64,000 bases of DNA from Gymnogyps californianus (lineage: Eukaryota; Chordata; Aves; Accipitriformes; Cathartidae). Below, piece by piece: positions 48,848 through 63,500 of this stretch. The notes under the pieces were generated by a model. That model saw only the letters and a program-made list of their open reading frames with translations. It had not been told where the DNA came from and did not search any database. Where the stretch lies: the NCBI RefSeq assembly GCF_018139145.2, contig NC_059475.1, positions 17,550,937-17,614,936 of the forward strand. The letters run 5' to 3'. Numbering within the stretch: position 1 is the stretch's first letter; every line of letters begins with the position of its first letter. The position numbers and the translations under genes are program-made.

Positions 48848-51800
48848 CAGTCCAGCCTCATACGTTGTAAACCATTAGATCATTTTCAGAAAAAGAGTAT
48901 TTTTCAAAATCAGACATATGTTATCACTCTTGCTCAGTAACAATCCTAATTTTAATAATTCATTCATTCTTACCAAATGTTCTATAACAGAATCTTCAAA
49001 TTTCCAAACATGAATTCCCACCTGTCTTGCCCATTTATAAGCTAAACTTCAGAGACTTGAAATGGAAAGTGCTAGGTAAATAATTATATACCATCTAGAA
49101 AAGTATTTAAAGTGTTATATTAAACCATGTTATACTCAAATGTAAAGTTGCTTACAAGACTCAGAAGATTTCCAGAATCTAATACTGGAAGTCAGTGTTT
49201 TATTCCAACTGTTTCTCTTTTGACTATAACGCTTACACAGCACTCACCAGTAGGCAAAAATAAACTGTGTGTTTAACACTCTCCACAGCTTTTGAAGCAG
49301 GGAAAAGCGTGTTTCTCATGTTATAAGAGGATAAAAAGAGCCTACATCAAACCAATTCTAGCTAACTGGAAGGGAGATCCTGGAAACAGTTAGTCCTGAG
49401 CAATCATCCTCTTGATGGCATTACCTCCAGGCAGGTCAGCCGGACTCCCTGTGTTACTTATAGGTGGGGCGAAGGAGCAGCCACACTCCCCAGATAATCT
49501 AGTGAAACAGCCCAAATGTCTGCTGGACAGAATGGGCATGTTTTCCTATGGTCCACAAAGAGAAACGGTCATGCTCCTGCTCAGTGTTAACAATAAAAGC
49601 AGAAGGTAATTGCTGATCCATTGATTTGACAAGGGAAAGCCTTAGATTTTCTAATGTCCCAAAATATTATTGCATGACAAATTCTGCCAAGTTTCAACCA
49701 GTGTAAGAAACTGGAGAGCCCAACAGGTAATTCTCTTTCTAAAGCTCTTAATATTACAGATATTCTTGCAAGTTACATCACTGGTGACTTTCAGCCCTTA
49801 AATGCACACTTAAACTGTATTTCACAAGAAGGAGACCAGACCCTATGCCAGAATATGAAGCAAAGAACTCTAAAAAAGCAATTGTGGACAAGCTGAAAAC
49901 GTAGCCAAAAAACACCAGGGGAAAAAACAGAGAACAAATCAAAACATGTCTTAGATACTAATAAGTCAACAATGCCTCAAAGGTACCATATTAAAAATAT
50001 GATACCGCCCTACAAATCTAAAAACAGGTCTAATATTTCACAGCGAAAATTAATGCACCAGGTTGTATGCTATACAGTTTTAAGACAAATTTGTTTTCCA
50101 TTTTCTGGCTACTGGACAAAGCTATTTCTACATCCAAATGTAAAATCCAATACTCTATCACAAAACTTTTCCTACTTTCGTTGTGGTCTACAAAGCACCC
50201 TGGAAGAGCCCCAAAAGCAATGTTTGCCCTTATTGCTGTACTTCGTTATGTTGTGCACTCTGCAATTATTTAGATGGTTTAAAAAAGGAGAGGGAGAACA
50301 ACTGTGAAATGCATTGTGCAACTGCAGATGACTTCATGTTAACCCCTGTTACTAGGTTCCACCCTCAGGTCAAACGCCTATGAGTCAGTGTCTAGCACAG
50401 ATGAATGATGTCATCCTCACGCCACCTCTTTAGCAAGAAAATGTGGTGGAGTCTTTCATTGTCTGATCTTAAGAGACCCTGGGTTACTAAATGAAGTTCC
50501 CAAGATAAAAAAGAATGTGCTTGAACTTAAAAAGACAGGAAATGAGCACATCACTCCAACACCTTTGAAATATGTTCTAAGAAAAAGACGGTGATGAATC
50601 ATATACAGCAAAAATGACCAACAGGAAGCATGTGTTAAAAGTCAAAAAAAGGTTTGCATAGCCCGCCCCGCAAAAGCCAACATACAAGGGCCATAAGTAT
50701 CTCATCTCTCCATTCTAATACAGGCAAACAACCTAAAATAAAATAAAATGGGGCAATGGATGCGGTCTCTTTTTCAGGTACCCAAGTGATGATAGATCAG
50801 ATATGCAAGGAACAACTTGAGGTCAGTGAAACCTGAATATAGTACACCTGTGTGTAAGGAGATAGTTCCATATTGTTTTAATACGCTGCAATGTGCAAAT
50901 AATCAGTTTGATTGCAGTGCAGTTCTTTGGTCAAAAAAATCTTTGAGAAGAGAATCTTCAGATGCAGAATTACTGCATCTGAAACCATCAACTAATTAAT
51001 CACTTTTTTACATACAGGAAAGTATAGAAGCAAGAAAGAAGTGCAAGGGGTAAGGATACACTAAAATGTACTCCTGGATGGAGAACACATAAAATGACTC
51101 AGAAAATATTTAAGGTGGTATTAGCTGGAACTCGATGCGACTTTAACCATGTTCCACAGTGCCTTCCTGGTTGTGAAAGCTCCTCTGTATGAAGGCTAGT
51201 ATGACATGTCTTTGCAGGAATTGATATCTGCAAGAAGGGCATCCTAATCTCCTCAACTCCAAAAATGGAATTTCACAGGGGAAGGAGGAAGATGCACCAA
51301 GTAAAGTCATGAAGGGGAGCCTTCGTATGGCTTTATAAAGCCTGACTGAGACTTCAGAAGTATGAACTTAACAGAGTTCTTATTAAACATAACCAAGGTG
51401 ATCCAGCTGCACATGGAAAGAAACAGCAGCAACTACTGCTTTCTGTAAAGTTGTGATAGTAGGACAGGATTTCTACTTTTTTCCTAAATGTAAAAATCTA
51501 TGTTATTTCCAAAATGTACTTTTAAATAATGTGACAGTTTGTATAGGTAGTGACAGACTGGTGTCTCCATGAGGCTCTAGCAATTGTTAATGTAACATTA
51601 GTTAGGGATACTGTTAGGACGCTTGCTCTCTGCTGGAAGAAATATCTTGTCTTCTTTTACTTTACGCTCTGCTTTCTGAAAACAAACAAACATGAAACCA
51701 GACCAACATTCAAACAAACCATCTGCCAGAGGAATTCCAGTAGGAGTGAAATACGTATAACTAGGAATATAAAGTATCAAATTCCATTTCTGTTTGACAA

Positions 51801-52393
51801 CGTTGGCAGCTAATAAATTCAAATACATACATACATAAAGGTCCGCCCTTTTTTACATTTTCTTTTCTTTTTTGTCCAGCTGCCATTTTTTGGCATATAG
51901 AAAACAATCCTCCTCTTTCGAGTTAGATTCCACTGTAACAATGCCCTTTCTTGGTAGTCCTCCCTCTCACCCTACACCCACAAATCATGATACAAAGCTG
52001 CTCAAAAATCAAGCTACACTTGAGCAAACACAAGCCTGTTGTCTTTGTTTTTTTCACTCTTATCTCTATTCATACTAGATTTTTTTCCCCTCAAAACCCC
52101 AATCAATTGCTTCAAAGAAGAAAATCCATGCAATTTGCCTGGATTTGCAGCTTTCCCTTCCCATTGTCATGACAATTCGTATCCCTTGTTTCCCCATCCA
52201 CCTTCAGTAGGTCTGTGGTTATACGGTCTTTCTCTACTTCCACAGCTCCTGCAGTTGGATACAGCCTGTCATGCTGATCCTAGGACTGAGTTTCAGTCTT
52301 TCATGCTATACTGAAAGCTTTCCCTCATCCTTCAAACAGGTTAGTATTTATGCTAGACCCTAATTTTCACATTCCTTGAGCCCACTGTCCTCC
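48848..52393. other. AT-rich non-coding sequence
   Basis: Contains an (AAAAT)n-like run near 50735 and short TACA repeats near 51825. A plus-strand frame of 111 codons at 49972-50307 shows no domain. No gene is supported. Confidence 0.6.
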
Positions 52394-52443
52394 ATAAGCC
52401 TTGATAGCAACCAAAATCATAGGCCTTGATAGCTACCAGAATC
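52394..52443. repeat. 25-bp tandem duplication
   Basis: Unit 1 (52394-52418, ATAAGCCTTGATAGCAACC...) is followed directly by unit 2 (52419-52443, ATAGGCCTTGATAGCTACC...). The two 25-bp units differ at three positions. It is a local duplication of no known family. Confidence 0.85.
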
Positions 52444-55400
52444 TCTCATGCATCTTCTCCAAACTGAAGGCTTCTTCCAGTCCACAAGGATAATTTCCTT
52501 CCTTCTCTCTGCAGAGTCTGTTTTAAAACATGAGCTGTACTAATAAACAGAGAAAGGCTATTTAGAGCCAAGGTTTACTTTGAAAATGAGCTGGACGTAG
52601 CTCAACCTCAACAGTACAGAAAGTGGTCCCCGATGAACCCTCTAGAGCTTGGTACGTGTGTTGTAACAAGATAAGAAAAAGATAACTATTGTGGTTGCTG
52701 CACCACATTATTGTCATTTTAAAGTGACTAGTATCAGATTAAAAACACTGAGGTTACATAATGCAAATTATTACTCTAGTCTAAATCACTCAGACCATTT
52801 AATTTTTAGGTGCATTTTTTACACAGCATGAAGAATCATCTTTCCTCCCTCCAATGGTCTACCTTTGTGCAAAGACGAGATCAACACAGGACCAAGTGCA
52901 TGGGCTATTTAAAGACATAATTGTGTACTCATGTCTAATTTTAATATAATGCCAGGTGATCTGAGTGTGCAAAAATTCATTACTAATGAAATGACACTGT
53001 CATCAATAATATTTCTTTTGTTTATGTATCAGCTTACACAACTGTGTTAACAAAGCAAAATGTAGTAGTTCTGGATTTGGCTTTAAAAGATTATTAATAA
53101 TTTATTATGCATAAGCAAATGAACACCACTTTAGTTCAAGTAGAAAAGATCTCTATTTCCAGAACTAAATGCCAAGATCGGAGGTAGCAGAGTTTCACGT
53201 GTAGGTTCTGCATCATCCCTGTAGTAATTTCACCTTTCTCCCCAACTCTATGGGTAGATTGTATTTCCACTTCTTGAAAATCAGTTTTGCTAAATTATAA
53301 TCATTGACATGCTAGCTGGAGAAGGAAGGGTTTCAGGCTTGCTTCTTTATTCTTAAATTGAAGCAGCATGAAGACAATAAGATAAATCTATGCTCTGCTC
53401 AGTTCATACATTCAGTGCCTAAGCATTCCTATAACCTGCAAGCTCTTCAGTGCACAGCTCAACTTAACTTAAAATAGTGTAACAACAATAATATAAAGTT
53501 ACTACACCAAACTTCTGACTGTTAGGCTTCCAGGACCAAATATTCACCTTTGAGAAGAGTAGATGCTCTAGTTATTTTGAGGTCCAGTAAATTTGATCTT
53601 CTTGGATGATTTGGTATTGGTAAGAAATCTGGTGCACCTGGTGCTCTTACCCTTGGCAACAGTATGAAACACTGAAAGAAGGCTTGTGCAGTCTGGCTCA
53701 AAAAGAAGGAGGGTTTAGCCTGTGATGTCTCAGATCTTAGTACACCTCTCAGATGAATTGCAAAATACAGCTAGCAGTTCTAGTGCTCAGCTTTTTTTAC
53801 TGTAAACTTCAGATGACAGTCAGGCTGACAAATTCCACTTGCTTTTTTCTGCAGCTTGGTATAGAACTGAACTCTTCAAGCACGGAAAATGTTAATGGGT
53901 GCTTTCAACCTAATAGGAAGCCAGAAACTGTAATGCTGGTTTAAAGGCAGACAGGGATGTATAAATAAGACTATTGTTTCTACAGAGTAAAGCTTAAATA
54001 TTGTTATATGGTAGTTAAAGTAGAATATAATAGTCTATTGTTTCTATGAATAGGTTCTCCCAAGCACCAATCAACACCTTATCGTTAACATTAATCACTG
54101 GGATATCTTCTGCAAGATCAAACAAACACTTCTTGAGAGTTCAAACTTTGACTTCAGAAAAGTTTCGGTGTAATAACAGATTAGATTTAAATATCGGCAA
54201 CTATACCCTTATTCAATGAATCTTATTTTAGTGATTAAATGTTACCTAAAGCTGTTTGAAAAGGTTTAGGAAGATTGTAAGTAAATGTGCACAAAAGAAA
54301 TTCCAGCAACCAAAAGTCTACATTAGCCAAAGTATCTTTGGTTCTGTTCTTAACTTCTGGTATATGGAACCATAATCCCATTTCTCTAAGGTAAGATTTT
54401 TAGAATTGCTCTGATTAACAGTATCAGCAGCTAACAATATTATTTTATCAATATACCAAGTTATTTCATTTTACTATATTTCTAAATATGTTTTAATCTT
54501 CTCTTGTTGTTAGCAATGAACAGGCTTTTACTTTTAGAAAGAGGAATGTGATTCTGGATCAAACTACTCTGCAGAGTAGCCAGGGCCAGATGCTTCAAAG
54601 AAAGAAATCTGATTTCCAGGCAGTTTTGACAAAACATTTCCCAAGAGCTCGTATACTCCAAGGCTCAACAGTTGTCTGCAAATTGGTATTCCTTAAAGCA
54701 TGAGCATTTATACTCCTGGGACTTTTTAAAATATTGATTCTGTAATTCCAAGTTCTTTTTATTGATATACATTTCCAATTCAGCTCAATACTCTTCTTGG
54801 ATGCTACAGTCTTCTATTGTTCTAAAAGTACAAGCCAACCTCTTCTACACAATGCAAAATTTGATAATTCAAACATGTTGCATGTAATTTACAGTTTCTG
54901 TAATGTCCACTCAAAAATTTTCTACTTAATTTTTCTTATTTATGTTGCAAATGTTGTTGCACTTTTGATTTTTCCCTTAAAGGGAACATTGGTGTAATAC
55001 TGCTTCCATCTACAATTTTTTCTGTAGACCTGAATGGGATCACATGAAAGTCAAAGCCAAGTACTTTCAAAGAGCTATTTTTGTAAGTAATAATTTTGTT
55101 CCTCTGTCTTTTCATTATTCTGCATTGAGGAGTTTTTTTCACATTTGATGCCATACAAAATTAGTAGGGAAGAATAACTCTGTATTAGTAAGGGTTGCAT
55201 CAGTTTGCAGAGGTAGAATAGCTACTCCCAAACTAGTCCAATCTTCCTCTTACTTTTCTTCCTCTCAACCAGACAAAATGATATGTTTTCCAATAGGTAA
55301 AGGGATATTTCCCATTAATGCTGGCTTCAGTACCGTCCTTGAGGCTACAGGCAGCTGACACATATTAGAGAGCAGCCCAGCTCTGCCTCCCACTGCGTCA

Positions 55401-58400
55401 AAAGCGTCTCACCTCATATAAAAGATACCAACTGCCCTGGCTGGTCATCAGCGCACTTTGAAGAATACCGGTCACAGCAGGACAGGGCACAAAAGGCTGC
55501 CTTCCAAACAGCCCTGCTTAGCTCCCGGGCATAAGCAAGGGGCTAACCCAAAGAAAGCACCAGCACAGCTTCCTCCTCTCAAGCCAACTTTTGCAAAAGT
55601 CAGAGTGCATGCTTTAGCACTCCAATCTTGCACGAAAAGGGGAGAATATAATTAATTATTCCCTAACGTCATTCCAAGGACATACTTCAAACTGATGCAA
55701 GACAATGAAGATAGTTGCAAGTTCCATTGTATCGCAATAAAATCCAGATAACTTGATTTCACTGAGTTTTCTTCTTGAAAAGTTTCTTTACATCAGTAAC
55801 CCTCAGGTAACAGCCCCCCACAACTTCATGTTATTTTTTTGTGCCCGAGGGTACCTGGAGGCCAGCTACACAAAAAATTACTTAAGTCTTCTTTCAGAAA
55901 TATCTTTTCCTGAGATAACAGTAGCAAAATCCCTTCGATAAATATTTAGTCCATCCACCTGTAGCAACAGAATGTAAAATTGTTTGCAGTTCCCCACACT
56001 TTCCCGCAGAAATGAAATAATTTGAGAAATTACTGAAGACTACAACTATATCGAGGTTTAAGCTAGGGAAGAACAAACATTCTATTAGAAAACAGTTCAT
56101 ATAGTACTCCATTTCTGCAATATCTCCTGTATGCTTAGGAATCAGCATTTTTATGCAATTGAAAGACAAGCTTATTTAATGGCTTTGTGCTACTATCTTG
56201 CAGTGGTTCAGCGGACTCCACAGAGTCGTGAGCTGACTAGGACTGTACTCCTCCCAGTTAATTTTCTTTCCAAATGGTGGTTTTGGGATTCAGTTTTTTT
56301 CAGTTTATCAGCCTGACCACATATATTGTGGGCGTGAAAAATGAGCAGCATTTTTGGTACCGATCACAATGTAAAGAAAAAAACAGAGAGGGTGAGTTGC
56401 TTAGAAAAAAAATGACATAAACGGGCATCAAATAGACAGTGCAGGGAAAAAACAAAAGACACAAAGCTGATAGCAATCAACAATAATTCTATTTTGTTGA
56501 CAGTGGTTTTCATTGATGAAAACAATATAAAGCAATGGCCTGTAACCAACAGGAGGTAAGCTTTGTTAGACAAATCTTAAAGACAACTTGTTGCTATGGT
56601 AAGGACAAATAAGGTATGGAAATGGAGTATTCTGTAAAAGAAAGGAACCTGTTAAGAGCACACCGTCACACTTCTGGTTTAGGCAGTTTCTGCATTTGAT
56701 TTTGGCTAATAGAAGGAACAGCTCAACAGGACACAACTATTTCTTTAGAAGTTGCTTTAAACTTTTAAAGCTCTCTAAATTTAAAAAAGAAAGCAAAAAA
56801 AAAAGAAAAGTCCTCTCCTTCCCACATTCACAGTTCACAAGAGAATCTCCAGCCCCAACTCCATCAGTTTCTTGCTAATCTTTCTTTTGTGCCTTAGAAA
56901 ACTGGGTGAAGTGATAGCAGCCTTCCAGCTAAAAGTTGGCCAGGATCCTTTCGAGAATCCACCAAACAAGACATGGCAAACTCCCTCCTTCATGGGAAGG
57001 ACTATAATACTGACATGAAAATTCAATAGTCTCCTATGATGAAATAAGTCTTGGTTTTCTCCTCCTTCTGAAAGATGAGGAGGGAAATGAGAGCTGTGGA
57101 TCAGCAAAACACTGTACAAAATAAGTAACGAACTATCCAATCTAAAAGGCTCTCAGGTAGGATGGGAGACCCATCCCATACAGAATATTTTAAGTTTTCT
57201 GCCAGAAAACCCCTTAACCTTATCACAATCTCACATAAAGTTTTGCTTTTGCTGAGAGTACATTTTCCACTGATGGAAATTCAGCTGGAAGTTTCCAGCA
57301 GGATCATTTTTAGGATGTGTGCCAGCACAATTTGATGTCCATGATGTCATTTGGGTTGATTAGTCCAAATGTGTCAAACAAAACTGAAAATGAATCCAGT
57401 CTTCAGGAAGAAGTATCAGTTGCCTCCTGTAGCTAACCCAAACCAATGTTTATAACAAAACAAAACCACCATATGCCTCATGTAGTTGAGACAGTGAATA
57501 AGAGCACTTGGAGCTCTGAAGCTTTCTCACTGGCTTCTTCATATCCTTACACATACACTACACTGCCCTGCCAAGAACTTAGTACGCTGTTTTTCTTTTT
57601 TGAGCCCTCATTCTCAAACCTTACAAACTTTTTTCTTATCTACTACCTGTTATCCACATAAAACTGAGCATAAAAAAATTAACAGTCCTGCTCCCTCAGA
57701 GGCTGGACTGAGGATCTCTGGTTTTTTACCAGTATGTTTGTATGGAAATATTTGCCTCAGCCAGCCACTAAATCCAGCAAGAGTTTAAATAAAGAACCAC
57801 ATTCAAAAGACATCATATCATCCAGCTCCCATGATGGCAATGAGGTCTTTATGTTTGTTTTCATTCCTCCCCAATAGCTGAGAGAAATATTTTGCTCTGA
57901 AAGTTCACAGAAACTAACATACGTTGCTGCTAGAGAAGTTCAAAACTGCATGAGAGTGAATCCATCAAGACGCACCTTGCACACGAACATGCTTGACACT
58001 TTGTGCCATGAACAAACATGATTTGAGGTAATCAGCTATTTTTCTCTCATTCTGATCAGGCTTCTATAGATTGTGAAAAACAAGCTATTAGAGACACATG
58101 TCTCTAGATCGCTGAATGAGTCTCTATTTTTGGAATTGCCAAGTGAGCAGACTTATCTCAGAAGAAAGATGAAAGAATCAATGCCAATAGTTTTGGGATC
58201 AATTCAGATAAAGTTGGCCACAGTCAGGTAAAGCGGCAACTATTTAGTTGTTGTCTCATTGTCTGAACTTACAGCAAACAGTGGTTTCTGAGTTTCAGCC
58301 ACACACTGGATGCTAAAGGCATGGCTGGGGTGATGCATCAAGCAGTCATACAGACTGCAGACTCTCACAGCAAGGATCATTTTTTTTACTGCCAAATCAC

Positions 58401-60514
58401 CATTACAAGTATTTTATAAACCCTAGCTGCCTCTATACATGCATATGAAGATATTCTGAACATTTCAGAGCACTTGCTGATTCACATAGTACCTGCTGCT
58501 GAACCAAGGAACACTAACAGGATTAAAACCTTACAGAAGGAACACGTTGACCAAAGGAATGATTTAAGGTGACACTTTTAAGTTGAAATACCGGACACAG
58601 CATTTAGCTCTGCCTCTGTTGAAAACCACCTCTGACATCTATAAAGCTTGTAAGCCGTCAAAATTTCAGTTAATGCTTCACTCAATAATGAGACATGAAG
58701 TAGCATAGTGCCTTTTCCTACACATCAGAGCAGGAGCTTAAACAGCATGGGATTTAGATGCAAGCACAGGGGCATGTAGTGCTATTTTAGGCACTTCTAT
58801 ACTATCCAAGACACCTGCATGGGGTTGGCAGATATGACATCAGACCCATGCCCTTCTGGAGAGGTGGCTGTAGATCAGGCAAGACAAGTTAGGTCACCTA
58901 AAATGGCACTAGGTGTTGACACTTGAATCTCTCCCAGTAGATTCACCTTCTACAAAGCCACCAAGACTGCTATTAAATTCTCTAAAGTGTAAATCCTGAT
59001 TTGATTTTTGCTTTTAAAATCTGAAGAGATTTCCATGAGGATGATTGGCTGCTGCTCATAGAAAGCTTGCCACACTTATTTGTTGGTTAAAATGAGATAT
59101 CTGTTTTGAAAGTATTTTCCCAGTGCCTGAAAGGTTAATCCCTGCATATGAAGGGCAGCTTGCTATAATGCTATATTCCTTGCTATTTTCTGCAGGGACA
59201 TCGTTAAATATAGTTCTTCTTAAAGTACTGAGTCTTGAGTTTATAAAAGTAGATGGGCTTGTCACTTGCCTAAATTGGGAGGTATTGGCATTGACTGAAG
59301 ATGGACTGTCATACAGTCCTCCCTGTACATAGCAGCAGGGCAAAAGGGAGGAAAGGGGCTGAAGCAGAGAATGCGTTGAAACGAGCCTGACCCCAGAAGG
59401 AAGCTGAAAGATGCTGGCAGCAGTGGGAGTAAGGTGGCTTCCTTCATTTTGAAGGAATTAAAGTAGCAGTGTATGAAAAATATGGAACAAAGCTGATTCT
59501 TAAGGGAAAACAGCACACATACTTTATTCACAAAGCATACATGCTTTATGCACGATGCCAAGTCACTCATTAGCATCAGTGTACTCACATGAAAGGGTCA
59601 AAGCCCACGCATTTTAATGCTACCGAATGCTTCTCAGTTTCTCCTCTTTGGGAAATGATTACAGGACACCAGCTGCCAAGAAAGGGGGATCTCTTGAAAC
59701 AGTGGGCAAATGGACACTCTAGGTAAGGAATGACCGTATCAGAGGGTGGTGGGAGCTATCCTGAGGGGTAAGTAGGGAGGTTTAAGTGAAAGGGTGTAGC
59801 AGCACTGAAAAATACAAAGGGAGCATGTCTCGTATATATTTCCTTACACAAGCTATTGTATTGGCAGGGTATCTGCTTACCTTTTATCTTGCAAAGTCCT
59901 AGCTGAGGTTTGTTTGAGGTGCCCTCGCTTCCTACTTGTGCACTGCCCTCCCTTTTGTCTAGTTTAGAAACCAAGCAGTTTTTCTGAAGGCGCTCTGTAA
60001 CTCTTCCCCTGCATGATGGCTTATTTTACATAGCATATAAGTTTCCCTCGGTTCCAGGGGCTTTGTTGAGGTGTGACTAGACTATCCAAGATCTCCAATC
60101 AGAAAAGAAGGTTTGCATTTAAAACTGAGAAGGTAAGAGGCTGTGTCAGCTTGCAGGCTTGCTGCAGGCTCCTACAACATTAAACCACATTGGAATGATT
60201 GCACGAGCCTGTCAAAACATCATTTGCCAATCTCACCTAAAGTTTCTGCTACTCTCTGGTCATGGATTTTTTTTACTCAAGTTAGTTTTGTCCTTTTTCT
60301 GTGAGCGCTGTTTTGAAGACAAACAATTACACCAATTTTACACCTGCGGTTATTCTTGGGTCCAAAAAAATTCATAGCAAACAATTCTCATCAGAAATGT
60401 TACTCCAGGAATAGAGCCACACAACAGATAGACAGATATCTAAGTAACATCACTTGCATCTACTGGAATGCCAATTTCTGGGAGAAAAAAAAAAGTTCTC
60501 TTAATAACAACAAA
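52444..60514. other. AT-rich non-coding sequence
   Basis: Mostly unique. A plausible acceptor (CCTCGGTTCCAG, about 60057) and an AAG|GTAAGA donor (about 60132) bracket a stop-filled 75-nt segment that is weaker than exon G. Open frames of up to 108 codons are unrecognised. No repeat family is recognised. Confidence 0.55.
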
Positions 60515-60590
60515 TTCTAAGTGCTTTTAAATGTGTTGGTTATTCCCCATTTTGCATGAATAAACTGAAACTTGGAAAATTGCTTTTCTG
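60515..60590 (+). repeat. MIR SINE fragment
   Basis: CTAAGTGCTTTTAAATGTGTT, then TTATTCCCCATTTTGCATGA and AAACTGAAACTTGGAAA, follow the MIR order CTAAGCGCTTTACATGTNTT, TTATTCCCCATTTTACAGATGA, AAACTGAGGC. A piece between the first two blocks is deleted. The copy is old and inactive. Confidence 0.6.
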
Positions 60591-63500
60591 ATATTTGACA
60601 GCATCTCTTATTGAATGCAACTTAAATAGGAGACAGATATGGACAGAAAGGACTGTATGACAGTCCATTTGCACACAACACTAATCACACTTGACATGTT
60701 TGTTTAGAGATCTACTTGTATACTTCAGAGCTTGAATATACACATTTTTAAAAGCCTTAAGAGTAATTATTTATCCATGGTACCACAGCTACATGCGTGA
60801 AGTAGCAGTCTGACTTGGTAAATACGGATAAATTTTGTTCCTCTGTATTTGTTCCAAGTCAGGCTACTCTTTGCTAGAGTGCTTCGAATGAGGACGTACC
60901 CTTTCATATCCTTTTAGTTACACAAGCAGGAGTTTCTATTTCCTTGTTTATCCTCAATGAAAGGGTGAGCAGTCAAGTCAAGCATTGGGCAATGCAGCAG
61001 ATGTGCACAAAGCACCCATCTGACAATGGCCAGGGTTCCCACTGAGACTTTTGAGCAGAGAATAATTGTACTTTCTTTTGGCATGAACCAAGGGTACAAA
61101 ATCACATTTACGTGTGCAAGCCTTTGCCCTCTCAACATGTGTTCTCAGCTGCATTAAAGTAGCTGGCGAAGGTCAGTTTGATTTTCAGTCCTAAAAGCAA
61201 AGAGTGATGGTAGGAATGTGGCAGATGATAGTACCATTTTAAAATACAGTATTTCCTCTCCCTCCAACTACACTTAGGTTTTATTAATTAGGGTTTGCAG
61301 GAAAAAATATTTTAGAAATATCACTCAATAATAAACAAGCTCAGATTTTTCAAAACCCAGAAAGAAAAAAAAAAAGAAAAAATCTGATATTGCACACAAT
61401 TACATTTTTTACGCTATCATTTTCAAAAAATCTCTCAAATTGACACAAAAGTTCAGTATTTAGTTTCAGGCTATGTGCTGTTTTCATATAATGACTCCTC
61501 CTGTGGTTTTTTTAATGTTATTTCCCTTTCTGCATCTCAATTCTTTCTAAGCATAAAGGACTCTCAATCTAATCTTCCATTTGTTATGCTGTCTGCCCTC
61601 TTTTTCCTTTCCATTTTTCCTTCCCTTGAGCTACCTTTTTTGTTTTATCTCCCATTCCCAACCCCTGAATTCTTTACTACCCCTTCCCATTTGGGCCGCC
61701 AGTTCTTGGAGTACTTAGCTTTTTTCCATCCATTAGCAGCACAACAAATTTTACCTGAATCCTACCTCTTGAAGTACATTTAGATTTGCTACATTTTGGA
61801 TAAGAATTAATCTGCAAACCAAGAACCAAAAAAACCCCACCATTCTGCAGACAACCGTACACACACCACTCTGGAAATAACAATCCCTAATATATTTATG
61901 ACACAGCAAAGAGTCCATCCTTCGAGGTAAATGTGTGTGCTAGTTCCACATCTGAGTAGCTATAGATTTGAAAGCAGTACTCAGTCAGAAACAAAGTAAA
62001 ATTTATGTGACTAAGTTCTCCAATACCTAGTGTAAGACTAGTTCACTTACCTTAAAATTAATAGCACGAAATAAGCTACTTTTCATACCTTTATAAAGAC
62101 ACAGACCTTCTGATTTCCAACTGTATGCTTAATTTTCATGCTGTTTTGATTTCTTATAGATATAATTTTGAGAAGACAGTAGCAGATATCCATTGGACTC
62201 TCAACTTCTTTACGTGGCAAGACCTAATCACATATGATCTTATCAAAACAGAAACCCATAGAGTGCTTATAGGTTCATACAACCCATCAAACCCAAGACA
62301 GAGAAAATAGATACATTTCTTGAAAAGTAGATGACAAGACCAATTAGAGTGAAACCCCTTGACTATCCAGCTTCTCTGCCCTCCCTGCAAACTTCTTAAA
62401 AGGTCACAAACTAGATATTTGAGACCAATCTGCCAATTTTCTGTCCTTTTAGTGAAGAATGCCTGACCCTTTAATAACAGGATTTTGCCTCAGCTCACTA
62501 CTAAACTGATGGTACTTCATACTTCATCCAGCCTAACTTTCTCTTGCACAAGACCCTTCCCTTGTTCTCTAAGTAACACGCTACCCCATACTACCCTCAC
62601 TTACTTCTTTCCTGTGTTGTTAACACTGGAAACATGCCTGCACAAATGCAACCAATGCTCAGTGAGGTATGCAGCACCACCACTTCATTTCAAACGACTT
62701 CTAACAGAAACTGCAACTATTTTAAGCTCACTTGAAAAGGATGTGACTTGCAGGGACATTTAGACGATTAGGCAAGTGTTCAGAGTAAAACCCCAAACAA
62801 AGCAAGTTTTGTGGAACCTTTGCTTCGTCTTTTTAAATTTTACTTTAAGAGCTCCCTCTGGCTCTAGACACGATCATACTAATATTTGTCAGGACAGTTG
62901 TTCTGAAGTCAAGGTGCATTGACTGTGCGTGTCCACTGCTTCCAGATCACTCAGTGCTGGCCATCCTACGAGAGCGGCAGTTTAAGGGTTAAGCAGCAGA
63001 GGGCACAGAACAACACCACCTCGATTACTGAGCCCTGAAACAGAGCTGCCCACATGGACCGAAGCCTGGCAGGCAGTGCCCAACCCTGACCACCATCACA
63101 GGCACGTGACTGTTTCCCACCAGAAGGCGGGAGATCCCCTTCTTCCCCCCATCGTTCTCTAAGCTCTGTCTAGGTACAAAGGCAGTAAACAGTACCTTGC
63201 TGGGCTGGCAGGGCTGGAACTGGCCCATTGCAGCTGCTCCTCCAGTGTCAGACCTCATGGATCGCAAAATCAACTGAACATCCCCCCAAACCATCTCTTG
63301 CCAAATCTGTAACTTGCCAAGTGCAAATTACTTGGCAATTACAAGTCCAGGTACTATATTTTGGTCTCATCGGGAAAAGCAGGGACAGAAACAATAGCCA
63401 GACAAACATGTTACTAAATGATCAGTCACATAATTGGGGACTGGGGGGGAAGGAGACAGATCAGCCAGACCCCAACTGCACAGAATAACGTGTCCTCATG

